The notes: generated by a model not told the origin, from the letters alone. DNA of 64,000 bases from Janthinobacterium sp. CG3 (GCF_000344615.1 NZ_KB467824.1:2599963-2663962), one strand, 5' to 3'. Counted from the stretch's first letter, positions 1 through 10,690 are shown. Program-made: numbers and translations.

Positions 1-198
1 CTCTTGGGTTTTTGCGTAGAATGCGCTGCGCAGCAGCAGGTCTTCCGGTGGGTAGCCGACCAGCGACAACTCCGGGGTCAACACGATATCGGCGCCCGCC
101 TCGACGGCGCGGCGCGCCATGTCGACGATCTTGGCGCGGTTGCCGGCCAGATCGCCGACGGTACTGTTCATTTGGGCGATTGCGACTTTGACTGTCAT
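1..198 (-). CDS. nadE: NAD+ synthase, N-terminal nitrilase domain (partial)
   Basis: The minus strand reads MTVKVAIAQMNSTVGDLAG from an ATG at 198 and is still open at the window edge, so only the first 66 residues are present. This is the start of the glutamine-hydrolysing amidase domain of NAD synthetase, which feeds ammonia to the C-terminal synthetase domain for the last step of NAD synthesis. The segment TPELSLVGYPPEDLLL carries the Glu of the nitrilase Glu-Lys-Cys triad; the Lys and Cys lie outside the window. Identification rests on the N-terminus only, but that motif is typical of NadE. Confidence 0.88.
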   Translation of the reverse strand, partial: MTVKVAIAQMNSTVGDLAGNRAKIVDMARRAVEAGADIVLTPELSLVGYPPEDLLLRSAFYAKTQE

Positions 199-293
199 GA
201 TGGCGATAGTGGTAAATTCGATTGAATAAAGCGGGACGGGTCCCGGGGGCGAACAGCGGCCCGACAATGGCTGGTGAATGCACACCGACAAAA

Positions 294-1442
294 ATGGATT
301 ATCGCACGGGTATCGTTTCTTCTCTGGCCGAAATTGGCGAATCGGCATGGTCGGCGCTGCTGGCCACGCAGCCGGACGCCAATCCCTTCCTGTCCTACGC
401 GTTTTTGCACGCGCTGCACGAGTCCGGCAGCGCCGCGCCCGACGCCGGCTGGCAACCGCAGTACCTGGCGCTGTGGCAAGGCGAGGTGCTGGCCGCGGCC
501 ATGCCGCTGTACGTCAAGTCGCACTCGTATGGGGAATACGTGTTTGACTGGGCCTGGGCCGACGCCTATCAGCGCAACGGCCTGGACTACTACCCCAAGC
601 TGCTCTCGGCGATCCCCTTCACGCCGGTGGCCGGCGCGCGCCTGCTGGCGCGCGACCCGGCCGCCCGCGCCGCCCTGGTCGGGCTGCTGTGCGCGCAGCA
701 GGAAGCGGCCGGCATGTCCTCGACCCATGTGCTGTTTCCACCGGAGGAACAGGCCCAGCAGTTGCAGCGGGCCGGCTTCATGCTGCGCAGCGGCGTGCAA
801 TTCCACTGGCTGAACCCGGGCTACGGCGATTTCGAGGCCTTCCTGGCGACCTTGGAGCACAAGAAGCGCAAGAACATCCGCGCCGAGCGGCGCAAGGTGC
901 GCGAAGCCGGCGTGACGATGCGCCAGGTGCGCGGCGCCGACGCCGGCGAGGCCGACTGGCGCTTGTTCCACCGCTGCTATGCCAACACCTACGCCGAGCA
1001 CCGCTCGTCGCCCTATCTGAACCTGGATTTTTTCCTGCGCATCGGCCGCGCGATGCCGCAGAACATTTTGCTGGTCATTGCCGAGCGCGACGGCAGGGAT
1101 ATCGCCGCCTCGCTGGTGATCCACAGCGAGGACACGCTGTTCGGCCGGTATTGGGGCGCGCTCGAACACGTGCCCTGCCTGCACTTTGAGACGTCGTACT
1201 ACCAGCCGCTGGAATTTTGCATCGCGCAAAACATCGCCACCTTCGAAGGCGGCGCCCAGGGCGAGCACAAGATGGCACGCGGCTTCCTGCCGCAAAAGAC
1301 CTGGTCGGCGCACTGGCTGGCCCATCCGGCGTTCGCCGACGCCATCGAGCGCTTCCTCGAACACGAAAGCGGCGGCATCGACAGTTATATCGACGAGTTG
1401 AACGACCGCAACCCGTTCCGGCAGGGCGGACCGGTGCCGTAG
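294..1442 (+). CDS. GNAT/FemAB-like acyltransferase (PF04339 family)
   Basis: The protein has about 382 residues from the ATG at 294. An in-frame ATG at 267 and a TTG at 222 are alternatives, and none has a strong ribosome binding site. The sequence resembles the PF04339 'peptidoglycan biosynthesis/FemAB-like' group: an N-terminal NPFLSYAFLHALHESG, the segment EYVFDWAWADAYQRNGLDYY, and the basic stretch LEHKKRKNIRAERRKVREAG typical of the second GNAT fold. The C-terminal FEGGAQGEHKMARGFLP is also characteristic. It probably transfers an acyl or aminoacyl group, but the substrate is unknown. It stands divergent to nadE and converges on the DUF5335 gene. Confidence 0.8.
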   Translation: MDYRTGIVSSLAEIGESAWSALLATQPDANPFLSYAFLHALHESGSAAPDAGWQPQYLALWQGEVLAAAMPLYVKSHSYGEYVFDWAWADAYQRNGLDYYPKLLSAIPFTPVAGARLLARDPAARAALVGLLCAQQEAAGMSSTHVLFPPEEQAQQLQRAGFMLRSGVQFHWLNPGYGDFEAFLATLEHKKRKNIRAERRKVREAGVTMRQVRGADAGEADWRLFHRCYANTYAEHRSSPYLNLDFFLRIGRAMPQNILLVIAERDGRDIAASLVIHSEDTLFGRYWGALEHVPCLHFETSYYQPLEFCIAQNIATFEGGAQGEHKMARGFLPQKTWSAHWLAHPAFADAIERFLEHESGGIDSYIDELNDRNPFRQGGPVP

Positions 1443-1447
1443 CGAGC

Positions 1448-1786
1448 TTATTGTGGCGCCGGCAGCAGCAGCGGGTCGCGCAATTTGACGATGTGGCGGA
1501 ACTGGTCGGCGTCGATCACTTCCATGCTCATCAGTTCGCTGCCCAGCATGTCGATGTACAGCACCTGCGGATGGCGGATCATGTGGTCGAGGCCGTCCAC
1601 CATGATCGCCAGGATGTCGCTGGCCGGATCGTAGACGAAGCCGAGCACGGGAACCCATTCGGCTTCGATCTGGCTGCCGAGTTCCAGCGAGTCGACTTCC
1701 AGTTCGGCGTTTTTGCCCGGTAGTAGTTTCGACATCCGGTCGAAGTATTCCTGCCAATGCGGTTTGTCGATTTTCGTCATTGCCAT
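1448..1786 (-). CDS. DUF5335 family protein
   Basis: This is a small acidic protein of 112 residues. The ATG at 1786 is chosen because GGAGG lies five bases upstream; a longer reading to 1831 lacks such a site. The sequence MAMTKIDKPHWQEYFDRMSK, the central segment FVYDPASDILAIMVDG and MIRHPQVLYID match the DUF5335 pattern as I recall it. It has no signal peptide and no membrane segment. The function is unknown. It ends five bases from the convergent acyltransferase gene and is followed upstream, on the same strand, by an HdeD-like membrane protein gene. Such genes often sit in stress-response clusters. Confidence 0.65.
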   Translation of the reverse strand: MAMTKIDKPHWQEYFDRMSKLLPGKNAELEVDSLELGSQIEAEWVPVLGFVYDPASDILAIMVDGLDHMIRHPQVLYIDMLGSELMSMEVIDADQFRHIVKLRDPLLLPAPQ

Positions 1787-1874
1787 ACCCACCTCCGCAG
1801 TCCGGCCGGCGTCGCCACCGGCCGTATTCAAACGATGCCCGACGTGCGCGCCCGGGCTGACGCCCGGCGGCGCG

Positions 1875-2507
1875 CTAGTGGGCGGCCGACCTCATGCGCC
1901 GCTCGCTGGCGCGGCGCTCCCGCCTGGGTATGGGCTGGCGCGGCTGGGGCGCCGCCGCCGGCCCGCGCGTCCGGTCGGCGTAGACGCGGTAGGCCAGCGC
2001 CAGGTACAAGGTGCCGGTGAGCAGCGCGTAGGCGCCGATCATCCATACCATGGCCAGCGCGCCGGCGCCCGGATAGGCGACGATCAGCAAGCCGAAGACG
2101 ATGGACGTGACCGCCCCGAGCACCAACAACCACTCGCCGCGGATGCTCTTGCGCAGCCGCACCGCGAGCGCGATGTCGAGCACGCCGGAGACCAGGGCGT
2201 TGACGCCGATGACGAGCACCAGGGCGAGCACCGTCACGGCCGGGCGCAACGCCGCCAGCAAGCCGGCGACGATGCTGACAATGCCCAGCAGTAGCAAAAT
2301 CCACCAGTCGCCGGCGCTCCTGCGGTTGCGCAACGCGCCCACCACCGCCACCGTGCCCGCCAGGGTGGCGTACACCGCGAACACGGCGATAAGGGAAATC
2401 AAGGTCACGCCGGGCATGGCCAGCGCGAAGAGGCCGAGGAACACCGCGATGGCGCCGCGCAGCGCGGATATCCACCACGACTGCATCAGTGTAGAAACCG
2501 AAACCAT
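1875..2507 (-). CDS. HdeD family acid-resistance membrane protein (DUF308)
   Basis: The 210-residue protein has six predicted transmembrane helices in three hairpins: residues about 14-32, 36-56, 68-85, 91-110, 124-142 and 148-168. This is the usual HdeD/DUF308 architecture. Helix 1 begins WWISALRGAIAVFLGLFAL, typical of the family. The hydrophilic tail after YRVYADRTRG is rich in Arg and Pro. GGGAGG sits about six bases before the start at 2507. E. coli HdeD contributes to acid resistance at high cell density; the role here is inferred by family. A 48-bp piece of its C-terminal coding region reappears near 10.7 kb. Confidence 0.85.
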   Translation of the reverse strand: MVSVSTLMQSWWISALRGAIAVFLGLFALAMPGVTLISLIAVFAVYATLAGTVAVVGALRNRRSAGDWWILLLLGIVSIVAGLLAALRPAVTVLALVLVIGVNALVSGVLDIALAVRLRKSIRGEWLLVLGAVTSIVFGLLIVAYPGAGALAMVWMIGAYALLTGTLYLALAYRVYADRTRGPAAAPQPRQPIPRRERRASERRMRSAAH

Positions 2508-2615
2508 TACAGCCTCCCTGTCGAACGGACGAAACCGTCCGATAGGAGTCAGATCGATTCAGGCGGCGCTAGTTCCAGCGGGCGCGCACCCGGCCGGCCG
2601 GGAGTTTGTGGCAGA

Positions 2616-3384
2616 TCATGCCGGCCGGCTGGCGCGCTGGCGGCGCGACGCGGCAGCCACCAGGCCCAGGCCGGCGAGCAGCATGGCATAGGCGCCCGGC
2701 TCCGGTTCCGGCGGCAGGTTGGCGTCCCATCGGGCGTAGCAGTCCGAGCGCATAGTGACCGAGCCGTACGCGGTGCGATGCGAAGAAAACAGGGTGCCCA
2801 CCAAGGTCGAGCCGAAATTGGGCAAACTCTCGCTGCTCACGTAGTCCACGAAAGAAAAACCGCGGGTGGGATCGCCACCCGCGGGGTCCGCGTCAAGCCG
2901 CCCGTTCAATTCATTGAAGGCCAACGGCAGGGCCGCGTTCGTTAGCGGGTCGTAGACGGCGCTCAGGCTGGAGGCGGCGAAAAAATAACCAGCGTGTCCG
3001 CCGACAGGGTGAATTTCTGGCTGTACTCGACACTCGCGGCAAATCTGCTGAAATCGTAATCGGGCACCACCGCCGTGGCGGCGCTGCGGTGCCGGCGTGC
3101 GCCGCTTCGGTGCTGGCGCTGCCCTTTTCCTCAAACACGCCGGTGGCGCCCAATGTCGTGCGGCCGTCGCCGGAGTCGGCCCAACTGTCCCCGGCGCTTG
3201 AATAGGAGGTGAAGGTGATGCTGGGCGCGATCCCGTCCGTCGGGTTCATGTCAATTAATTGATACCCGAACTGGCCCATCGAGGCGCGGGCGCTGGCGCC
3301 GGCCGCCGCCTGGGCGGAAAGCGATAGGGATCCGAAGGCCAGTCCCAGCAGGCTGGCGGCGATGGTTTTTGTATTGGCTAACAT
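2616..3384 (-). pseudogene. PEP-CTERM sorting domain protein with two frameshifts
   Basis: The start MLANTKTIAASLLGLAFG (ATG at 3384) is a signal peptide, followed by FGYQLIDMNPTDGIAPSITF, the same opening as the intact paralogue at 3735-4532. The frame is lost near 3090-3070, where homology continues in a second frame (DYDFSRFAASVEYSQKFTLS). It shifts again at a run of six T near 3000, after which FFAASSLSAVYDPL leads to the anchor PEPEPGAYAMLLAGLGL and RRQRASRPA. One extra T would repair the second break. The product would have been a roughly 255-residue exported protein sorted by exosortase. It is either a genuine pseudogene or has indel errors. Confidence 0.85.
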
Positions 3385-3418
3385 GGTTATGCTGTTCAAG
3401 TAATAATCGACGGCGCCG

Positions 3419-3574
3419 CTATCGCGCAACGCCACGGCGCCGGCGGGCGGTGAAACCCAGCAGGCCGAGGCCGGCGAAAAGCATGGCGTAGCCGGCCGGT
3501 TCGGGAACCGCCTGGACGCCCCCGCGCATCCGCGTCGGCGAGTCGAACCAGTGGGCCTGGGCGGCGGTGGCCAT
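3419..3574 (-). pseudogene. PEP-CTERM C-terminal remnant (51-residue ORF)
   Basis: An ORF from the ATG at 3574 encodes 51 residues ending in AVPEPAGYAMLFAGLGLLGF and TARRRRGVAR. That is a complete PEP-CTERM anchor (PEP motif, hydrophobic helix, Arg-rich tail) with only about 22 residues in front. No signal peptide or mature domain remains, so I read it as the last part of a deleted paralogue. The start codon lies at the edge of the repeated 160-bp block described next, which marks the deletion or recombination point. Translation is not excluded, but the product could not be exported normally. Confidence 0.7.
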
Positions 3575-3576
3575 GC

Positions 3577-3736
3577 CAAAAAATCACCTCCGCCGCAATC
3601 GATACAAGGGGAAAAGTTTTATTGCGGAAGGGGAAAGGAAAATACCGGCGAAAAAAAATGCAGCCCGCGTTGAGCGCCGGGCTGCATTTTCAAGAGCGAA
3701 CACAAAGGCGGACGGGTCCGCCTTGCGCCGAGCGCT
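3577..3736. repeat. 160-bp intergenic block, copy 1
   Basis: This block begins aaaaatcacctccgccgcaa and runs through a Rho-independent terminator to the stop codon of the PEP-CTERM gene at 3735. A copy of about 90% identity lies at 6145-6304. Both copies carry the same terminator and the same tail (gcggacgggtccgccttgcg). The duplication shows that the array grew by copying gene-plus-terminator units. Confidence 0.85.
3650..3690 (-). terminator. Rho-independent terminator of PEP-CTERM gene 3735-4532
   Basis: On the minus strand the arms AAAATGCAGCCCG and CGGGCTGCATTTT pair around a loop of about ten bases and are followed by a run of T. It lies about 45 bases after the stop codon at 3735. Confidence 0.85.
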
Positions 3737-4532
3737 AGCGCGCGTTGGCGCGCTTGCGGCGCGCCGCGAAGCCGACCAGGCCGAGGCCGGCGAGCAGCAT
3801 GGCGTACGTTCCCGGCTCCGGCACCGCTGAAATCGATGGCGCCAGCGAGACAGGCACAGCTACGCGCCACTCCGACTCGGTCTCCACCGTCATGGTGAGC
3901 GTGCCATACTGGACACGGCGAGCAGATTGCAACACGCCGACCATCTGGGTATGGATGTCTTGCGCATCCCTGGCTGTCACTTCGACCAGAAAACTGGAAT
4001 TATGAGTAGGCAGCCCGCTCGTGTACAGGGAAGCTGAGAAACCGCTTCTAGCCCAAGCCGAGTCCGTCGTACCCGAATTGCTCGCGCTAAGGCTGGTTGT
4101 CGCGAAAAAAATCACCTGGGTGTCGGCCGACAGCGCGAAGTCCCGTCCGCCCCTGGCATTTGAAGTGAAATGACTCGAATATGCATTGGAAGCCACCGAG
4201 GAGGAGGCGCTAAACGTCGTGGGCGTCGCCAAGGTGGCGGCGCTTCCCCCGATTGAATCGACACCAGTAGCACCGTGCGTGCGTGAGTAGTCATAGTAGC
4301 TGTCGCGGTTGACACTGCCCCGGCTCGTCGAACTGTCCGCGTTGAATCCTTGTCCGTAAAACGTCAGGCTGGGTGCGATCCCGTCCGTCGGGTTCATGTC
4401 AATTAATTGGTAGCTCACATTGCCGATGGAAACCGTAGCGCTGAGTAAATTGTCCGCTTGAGCGGAAAAAGAAGTGACTGCTAATGCCAGAGCGAGCAGA
4501 TTGGTGGTGGTGTTTTTTTTCTTGGCTAACAT
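3735..4532 (-). CDS. PEP-CTERM sorting domain protein (SYQLID family)
   Basis: This is an intact 265-residue exported protein. The N-terminus MLAKKKNTTTNLLALALA with SFSAQA is a signal peptide. The mature part starts VSYQLIDMNPTDGIAPSLTF, a motif shared with its neighbours, and is rich in Ser, Thr and Asn. The C-terminus has AVPEPGTYAMLLAGLGLVGF then ARRKRANAR, the PEP-CTERM anchor recognised by the EpsH/XrtA-type exosortase. No exosortase is in this window. A terminator follows. Upstream is a second intact paralogue, separated by 82 bases. The function is unknown; PEP-CTERM proteins are generally surface or extracellular and linked to exopolysaccharide and biofilm. Confidence 0.92.
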   Translation of the reverse strand: MLAKKKNTTTNLLALALAVTSFSAQADNLLSATVSIGNVSYQLIDMNPTDGIAPSLTFYGQGFNADSSTSRGSVNRDSYYDYSRTHGATGVDSIGGSAATLATPTTFSASSSVASNAYSSHFTSNARGGRDFALSADTQVIFFATTSLSASNSGTTDSAWARSGFSASLYTSGLPTHNSSFLVEVTARDAQDIHTQMVGVLQSARRVQYGTLTMTVETESEWRVAVPVSLAPSISAVPEPGTYAMLLAGLGLVGFAARRKRANAR

Positions 4533-4614
4533 AATTATCTTGTCGTCCTGTTCAAATGGTAATCGGCGCGTCCCGCATGGGGCAGGCCGGCGTATCAGAT
4601 TGGCGGCTCGCCGC

Positions 4615-5379
4615 CTACCGCGCGCCGCGGCGCTTGCGGCGCAAGGCGCCAGCTACCAGGCCTAGTCCGGCGAGTAACATCGCATAGGTCTCCGGTTCCG
4701 GTACCGGCGTTATGCGGCGTGTGACTGTCGAGGCGCTCATTTCCACTTCGCCAAACATCGTCGCTCCAAAAGACTGCATCGAGCCCAGCAAAACCATATT
4801 TTCGGGTCCCGCCTCTTTGGTGATTAGGCTACTGGAGAATCCCGGAATGTGTGGCCAGCGGGCGCCTATTTCTCTACCGATTAACTTAGTCGTGGCCCCG
4901 CTGCTGGAGTACAACTCCGGAACGTAACCGGTGAAATGGTTTGCCGTGCCGGAAAAAATAACCAGGGTGTTGGCCGACAGAGTGAACCGCTGGATATAAC
5001 TGGTGGACGAGTAAGACATGTTGAACTCAAATTCGAGCGGCACCGCCGTCGAACGAGATTCGCTCGCCACGCCGAACTGTGTAACCGTCGTGTTGCTCGC
5101 CCCACCGATGCCTTCAGCCTTCGTGCTGCCGAAACCGGATAGCGTGTTCACTTCGCCGCCGCCGTGATACCAGTGGTCCGACTTGCTCGTGCTCGAAAAC
5201 GCTGTGAACGTGAGGCTGGCCGCAATCCCATCTATCGGGTTCAGGTCAATCAATTGATAGCTGAAGTCGCTGATCGAAGCACTTGCGTAGTTGACACCGG
5301 CCGCTTGAGCGGATGCGGACATGACACTCATGGCCAGGGTCAGCAGAGCGGCACTGGCGGCATTTTTCTTGTTTAACAT
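4615..5379 (-). CDS. PEP-CTERM sorting domain protein (SYQLID family)
   Basis: The 254-residue protein has a signal peptide (MLNKKNAASAALLTLAMSV to ASAQA), the family opening FSYQLIDLNPIDGIAASLTF, a Ser/Thr-rich middle, and the anchor PVPEPETYAMLLAGLGLV followed by RRKRRGAR. The segment FTLSANTLVIFSG aligns with FALSADTQVIFFA of the downstream paralogue, and MVLLGSMQSFGATMFGEVEM with MVGVLQSARRVQYGTLTM. The region upstream (5380-5490) is AT-rich and probably holds the promoter of this and perhaps the next gene. Lower GC than the flanking core genes suggests a variable region. Confidence 0.92.
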   Translation of the reverse strand: MLNKKNAASAALLTLAMSVMSASAQAAGVNYASASISDFSYQLIDLNPIDGIAASLTFTAFSSTSKSDHWYHGGGEVNTLSGFGSTKAEGIGGASNTTVTQFGVASESRSTAVPLEFEFNMSYSSTSYIQRFTLSANTLVIFSGTANHFTGYVPELYSSSGATTKLIGREIGARWPHIPGFSSSLITKEAGPENMVLLGSMQSFGATMFGEVEMSASTVTRRITPVPEPETYAMLLAGLGLVAGALRRKRRGAR

Positions 5380-5499
5380 AATTTCCCAATTTGAGCGATA
5401 TTGATAGGCGTCGAAGGTAGTAAAATCAACAATGACATTAACATACTAATTTTATCTTAATAACACTGTTAATACATTAAAATTATTGACTAGCGCTGG

Positions 5500-6095
5500 T
5501 CTTCAGCGTATTTGAACCAAGTATCCTGCCGGCAATCCAACATGATGAGCATGTTTTTCTCAACGGCGGGAGCAAATCATGGCGGCGATGAATGCGGTGC
5601 AGTTTCAGGCAAAACAAGGTGCCATTTATCGCGGCCGTGCAAGCCAATGCAGACGGACGTCCTATGTTGGCGGTATTCTCGAAGGTCAAGACTTTTGGCC
5701 AAGATGACGTCACGAAGCATGGGCCACCAAACACCTCGCCGCGGCCAGCGTGGTGATCTCCGACGGCCTCAATTGCTTTACCTGCGTGACATCCGCGGGG
5801 CAAGCCATGCGCCGCAGGTGGTCGGAAAAGCGCGCAAGAGCAACAAAATGCCATGTGTCAAATGGATTAACACTATCCCCGGCAATCTGAAAACGGCGAC
5901 CAGCGAGACATATCAGGTCTTCGACTTCGATAAATACGGCTGGCTTTACCTGGCCGAGGCCCAGTATCGATTCAACCGCCGCTTCGACCTTGCCAACATT
6001 TTCCTGCGCTTTTTACACGCTGCCGTCACGACTGAAAACCGGACTGAAGCGTGGCTTCGGTTGACTGAAGATCGGCGCCAATCAATATTAATTAT
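5500..6095 (+). pseudogene. IS1595-family (ISXO2-like) transposase relic
   Basis: Pieces of an ISXO2-type DDE transposase occur in successive frames on the plus strand: NKVPFIAAVQANADGRPMLA near 5615-5675, WATKHLAAASVVISDGLNCF near 5725-5785, then WINTIPGNLKTATSE and YLAEAQYRFNRRFDLANIF to the end near 6090. The last two match the family C-terminus. At least three frame changes and loss of the N-terminal zinc-binding region make it non-functional. It fills most of the 930 bases between the PEP-CTERM gene at 4615 and the IS1182 copy. I could not find its inverted repeats. Confidence 0.72.
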
Positions 6096-6144
6096 ACATA
6101 AATATTTACGTATTTACAATAATTGTGATGCCAAAATACCACAG

Positions 6145-6304
6145 TAAAAAATCACCTCCGCCGCAATCGATACAAAGGGAAAAATTTTATTGCGGAAGGG
6201 GAAAGGAAAATATCGGCACGAAAAAAACGCAGCCCGCGTCGAGCGCCCGGCTGCGTTTTCAAGAGCGAACAGGAAGGCGGACGGGTCCGCCTTGCGCCGA
6301 CCGC
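6145..6304. repeat. 160-bp intergenic block, copy 2
   Basis: This is the second copy of the block at 3577-3736, about 90% identical, ending at the CTAG into which the IS1182 element inserted. By comparison with copy 1 it was the region just downstream of the PEP-CTERM gene now at 9912-10678. Confidence 0.85.
6221..6259 (-). terminator. Orphaned Rho-independent terminator
   Basis: On the minus strand AAAACGCAGCC pairs with GGCTGCGTTTT, followed by a T run. It is the counterpart of the terminator at 3650-3690 but is now about 3.7 kb from its PEP-CTERM gene because two insertion sequences lie between them. Confidence 0.8.
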
Positions 6305-6307
6305 TAG

Positions 6308-7833
6308 GAGTCTGCGCGGCAGACAATTCTTGCGCTGACCATGTGACGCGCTTCTTTGCCGGCGTCGATGGTGATTCACTTTCGCACTCGAAAGTGGAAT
6401 GAAATAGGAGCCGGAGGGTGGGGATTGGACGGACTTTCGCCCTTTTAGGTCTTACGCGGACAGCATTTTCGCCATGCGCCGCAGGTTCAGCGCGGTGCAG
6501 ACGAGTTTCCACTCGGCCTGAGCCTTCGCCAGTCCTCGCATGCTAAATTGCCGGAACCCGAGTACGCTTTTCACCCAAGCGTTGGGCGGTTCCGAGATCC
6601 ACTTGCGTTCTCGGTAAGCCGCCTGGATCGTCGCGGATCTGAACTTGTCTGCCATGGCGGCACACAAAGGCCGCTTTTTCGGATCGATTACCGCTTCCTG
6701 CTTGCCGATGCGTCCGAGTGCCACAACCAGTTCGGACGGGTGAGCGCGTAGTTGCTCGAACATGGCTTCCGAGCGATAGCCTGCATCGGCGAGCACCAGC
6801 TCGGCATCGTCACCGACGTTGCGCTTTACCGCTGCGAGCACCGACGCCAGTTGCCCACTGTCAGCCGCACTATTGACGAGTTCGGCCGCCACGATGATGT
6901 GGGCGCTCTCGTCGACTGCAGCTTGGGCGTTGTACGCATAGTCGAAGCCGCCGCCGGCGCGCTTCATGATACGGCTTTCCGGGTCGGTAAAATTCTCTTG
7001 GGCGTCGGGCTTGGGTTCGCCGAACTTGTATTTAAAACGCGACTTCTTCTTTGGCTTGCCAGAGTCCTCGGGCGGCACATCTTCGTCATCGCTACGGCCG
7101 CGCGCGATATCGGCCTGGCGTTGGCGATCTTCAAGACGCGCACGGGCAGCGCGGATGACGGCAAGGCGGTCCTCGCGCCTTGCGATCTCCGCCGGGATAT
7201 CGAGTTCCGGCTCGTTTTTTTCGGCGGCATCCGCCGCTCTGGCCCTGGCCAGCAACGCGTCGATTTGATCCTTGAGCTCACGCTCGGCCTTTTGCATCCG
7301 GTCGTAGCTCATCGCTTTGTGGCGCGATGCGTTGGCCTTGATCTTGGTGCCATCGACACCGATCGTGCCAAGCTTGACCAAGCCGCACTCTTTCGCCATC
7401 TTCACTACCTGTACGAACAGGTCCGACAGTTCCTTCAAGTGGATCGCGCGGAAATCGCAAATTGTTCGGTGCGCCGGATAGTTGTCAGCGGCGAGCATAC
7501 GCAACGCCACGTCCTCGTACAGCTTTCGGGCCAGCTTGCGTGATAAGAACACACCGGTTGCATACCCGTACACAAGTATTTTGACCATCATCGCCGGATT
7601 AAATGGCTGGTTGCGGGACCCGCCCCCTGCATACCGCGCGTGAAAGGCGGACAGGTCGAGCGAGTCGACAGTGTCGCTAACGAAGTAGGCCAGGTGCCCC
7701 TCAGGGAGCCAGTCTTGCAAAGCATGGGGAAGCAGCATCTGTTGATGCTGATTGTAGGGGAGGTAGCTCGTCGTCATTCGACAAGTTTACCTCGTCCCCA
7801 TTCCGATTGCATCAGTTTCTGCCGCGCAGACTC
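6308..7833 (-). mobile_element. IS1182-type insertion sequence, copy 1
   Basis: The 1,526-bp element has perfect 16-bp terminal inverted repeats (GAGTCTGCGCGGCAGA at 6308 and its complement ending at 7833). CTAG flanks both sides (6304-6307 and 7834-7837), consistent with a 4-bp target duplication. It holds a single transposase gene on the minus strand. A near-identical copy is at 33543-35070, so the element has been active recently. Confidence 0.93.
6452..7777 (-). CDS. IS1182 family transposase
   Basis: This 441-residue DDE transposase begins MTTSYLPYNQHQQMLLPHAL, the usual opening of IS1182-type enzymes, and continues with the DUF772-like N-terminal domain (FNPAMMVKILVYGYATG). The catalytic region includes IGVDGTKIKANASRHKAMSY, VLADAGYRSEAMFEQL and the C-terminal ERKWISEPPNAWVKSVLGF. 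A charged insert of about 100 residues separates the DDE motifs. It differs from copy 2 by a one-codon indel (KRAGGG against KRAAGGG) and a few substitutions. It appears intact. Confidence 0.93.
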   Translation of the reverse strand: MTTSYLPYNQHQQMLLPHALQDWLPEGHLAYFVSDTVDSLDLSAFHARYAGGGSRNQPFNPAMMVKILVYGYATGVFLSRKLARKLYEDVALRMLAADNYPAHRTICDFRAIHLKELSDLFVQVVKMAKECGLVKLGTIGVDGTKIKANASRHKAMSYDRMQKAERELKDQIDALLARARAADAAEKNEPELDIPAEIARREDRLAVIRAARARLEDRQRQADIARGRSDDEDVPPEDSGKPKKKSRFKYKFGEPKPDAQENFTDPESRIMKRAGGGFDYAYNAQAAVDESAHIIVAAELVNSAADSGQLASVLAAVKRNVGDDAELVLADAGYRSEAMFEQLRAHPSELVVALGRIGKQEAVIDPKKRPLCAAMADKFRSATIQAAYRERKWISEPPNAWVKSVLGFRQFSMRGLAKAQAEWKLVCTALNLRRMAKMLSA

Positions 7834-7932
7834 CTAGCGCGCGCCGTGTCAGCAGCGGTTGTAAACTGATACACAGCAGCGATTGAAAACTGATACACCG
7901 ATTTGAGATGATGGCTGCTTTGCGGAGCAGCC

Positions 7933-9794
<1,862 letters not shown>

Positions 9795-9911
9795 ACGGGC
9801 GATAAAGAGAGTGAAATCCAGCATGTGCTGGTGATGGAGGTGTGTCAGTTTTAAATCGCCGCGGGCGCCAAAACTGTATCAATATTCAATCGCCGTTGAC
9901 ACGCCGGCGCG

Positions 9912-10678
9912 CTAGCGGCGCGACACCGCGCCTACCAGCGCGAGGCCGGCGAGCAGCATGGCATGGGTGCCCGGCTCCGGCACCGCCGGTATCGTGACTG
10001 GCCCTAGCAGGTGAGACCTGGTGGAAACACGGGCATCTTGAAGTCCCCAAATATCGTGTCTCCATGGGAGTACAGCGATCCCCGCAACATCCCGTCATGG
10101 TTCAAGTTCGACGTCATGAGCGACTCTCTGAAAGCCCCACTGTGGATCGGGCCTTGGCGATCGTACGTATCCCAAATCTCCCCGGAAATATCGGCTTGAG
10201 CTAAGGCCGTTCCCGCCACTACGCCCGGGTACGAATTGGCGCTCAGGTGCACGGGGATGGTTAAAAGAATCTGGGTGTTCGCCGACAGGAGAAACCTTTG
10301 CCCGTAGTCCACGTACGACGCACAGCCCTGCTGATAATAAGACTCCGTTGGCACCAGGGATGTCGCCGAACTGGAGATGTAGTCCCACGTTGCCGCCTTG
10401 CTGGCCCCGCCCATGGTGTCGGCAACGCTGGAAATTTCCACCCCTGTGTGCGGATCGAGCGAGGAGAAATCAAGCCGGCCGGTCGACTGGATCTCACTGC
10501 GCCCGTTCATCGAACTCCTGTAGAACTGGATCTCGGGCGTAACGCCATCGTTAAGGTCCAGGTCGATGATTTGATAGCTGAAGTTCATCGAGCTCGTGGC
10601 CAGCGCGGGGGCGTACGCCTGCGCAGAAAAGGAAGCCGCGCCCAAAACCAGGCTCAGCAGATTTACTAAAATGGTCTT
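9912..10678 (-). pseudogene. PEP-CTERM protein without start codon and with frameshift (SYQLID family)
   Basis: In-frame homology begins at NKTILVNLLSLVLGAAS with FSAQA, a signal peptide, but the expected Met-Leu is missing and a stop codon lies just upstream. The mature part has NFSYQIIDLDLNDGVTPEIQ and FLLSANTQILLTIPVHLSA. The frame breaks near 10010; the anchor AVPEPGTHAMLLAGLALVGA with VSRR continues in another frame to a TAG at 9912-9914. Its 5' end adjoins a fragment copied from the hdeD gene and its 3' side is separated from its terminator by two insertion sequences. An alternative TTG start at 10645 would give a product without a full signal peptide. Confidence 0.82.
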
Positions 10679-10690
10679 ATTCGACGCTTA

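Noticed and set aside
195..1757. 520-residue minus-strand frame at the start of the window
   Set aside because: Low-complexity composition and no motif; it is opposite the FemAB/GNAT-like gene and crosses the DUF5335 gene in a different frame.
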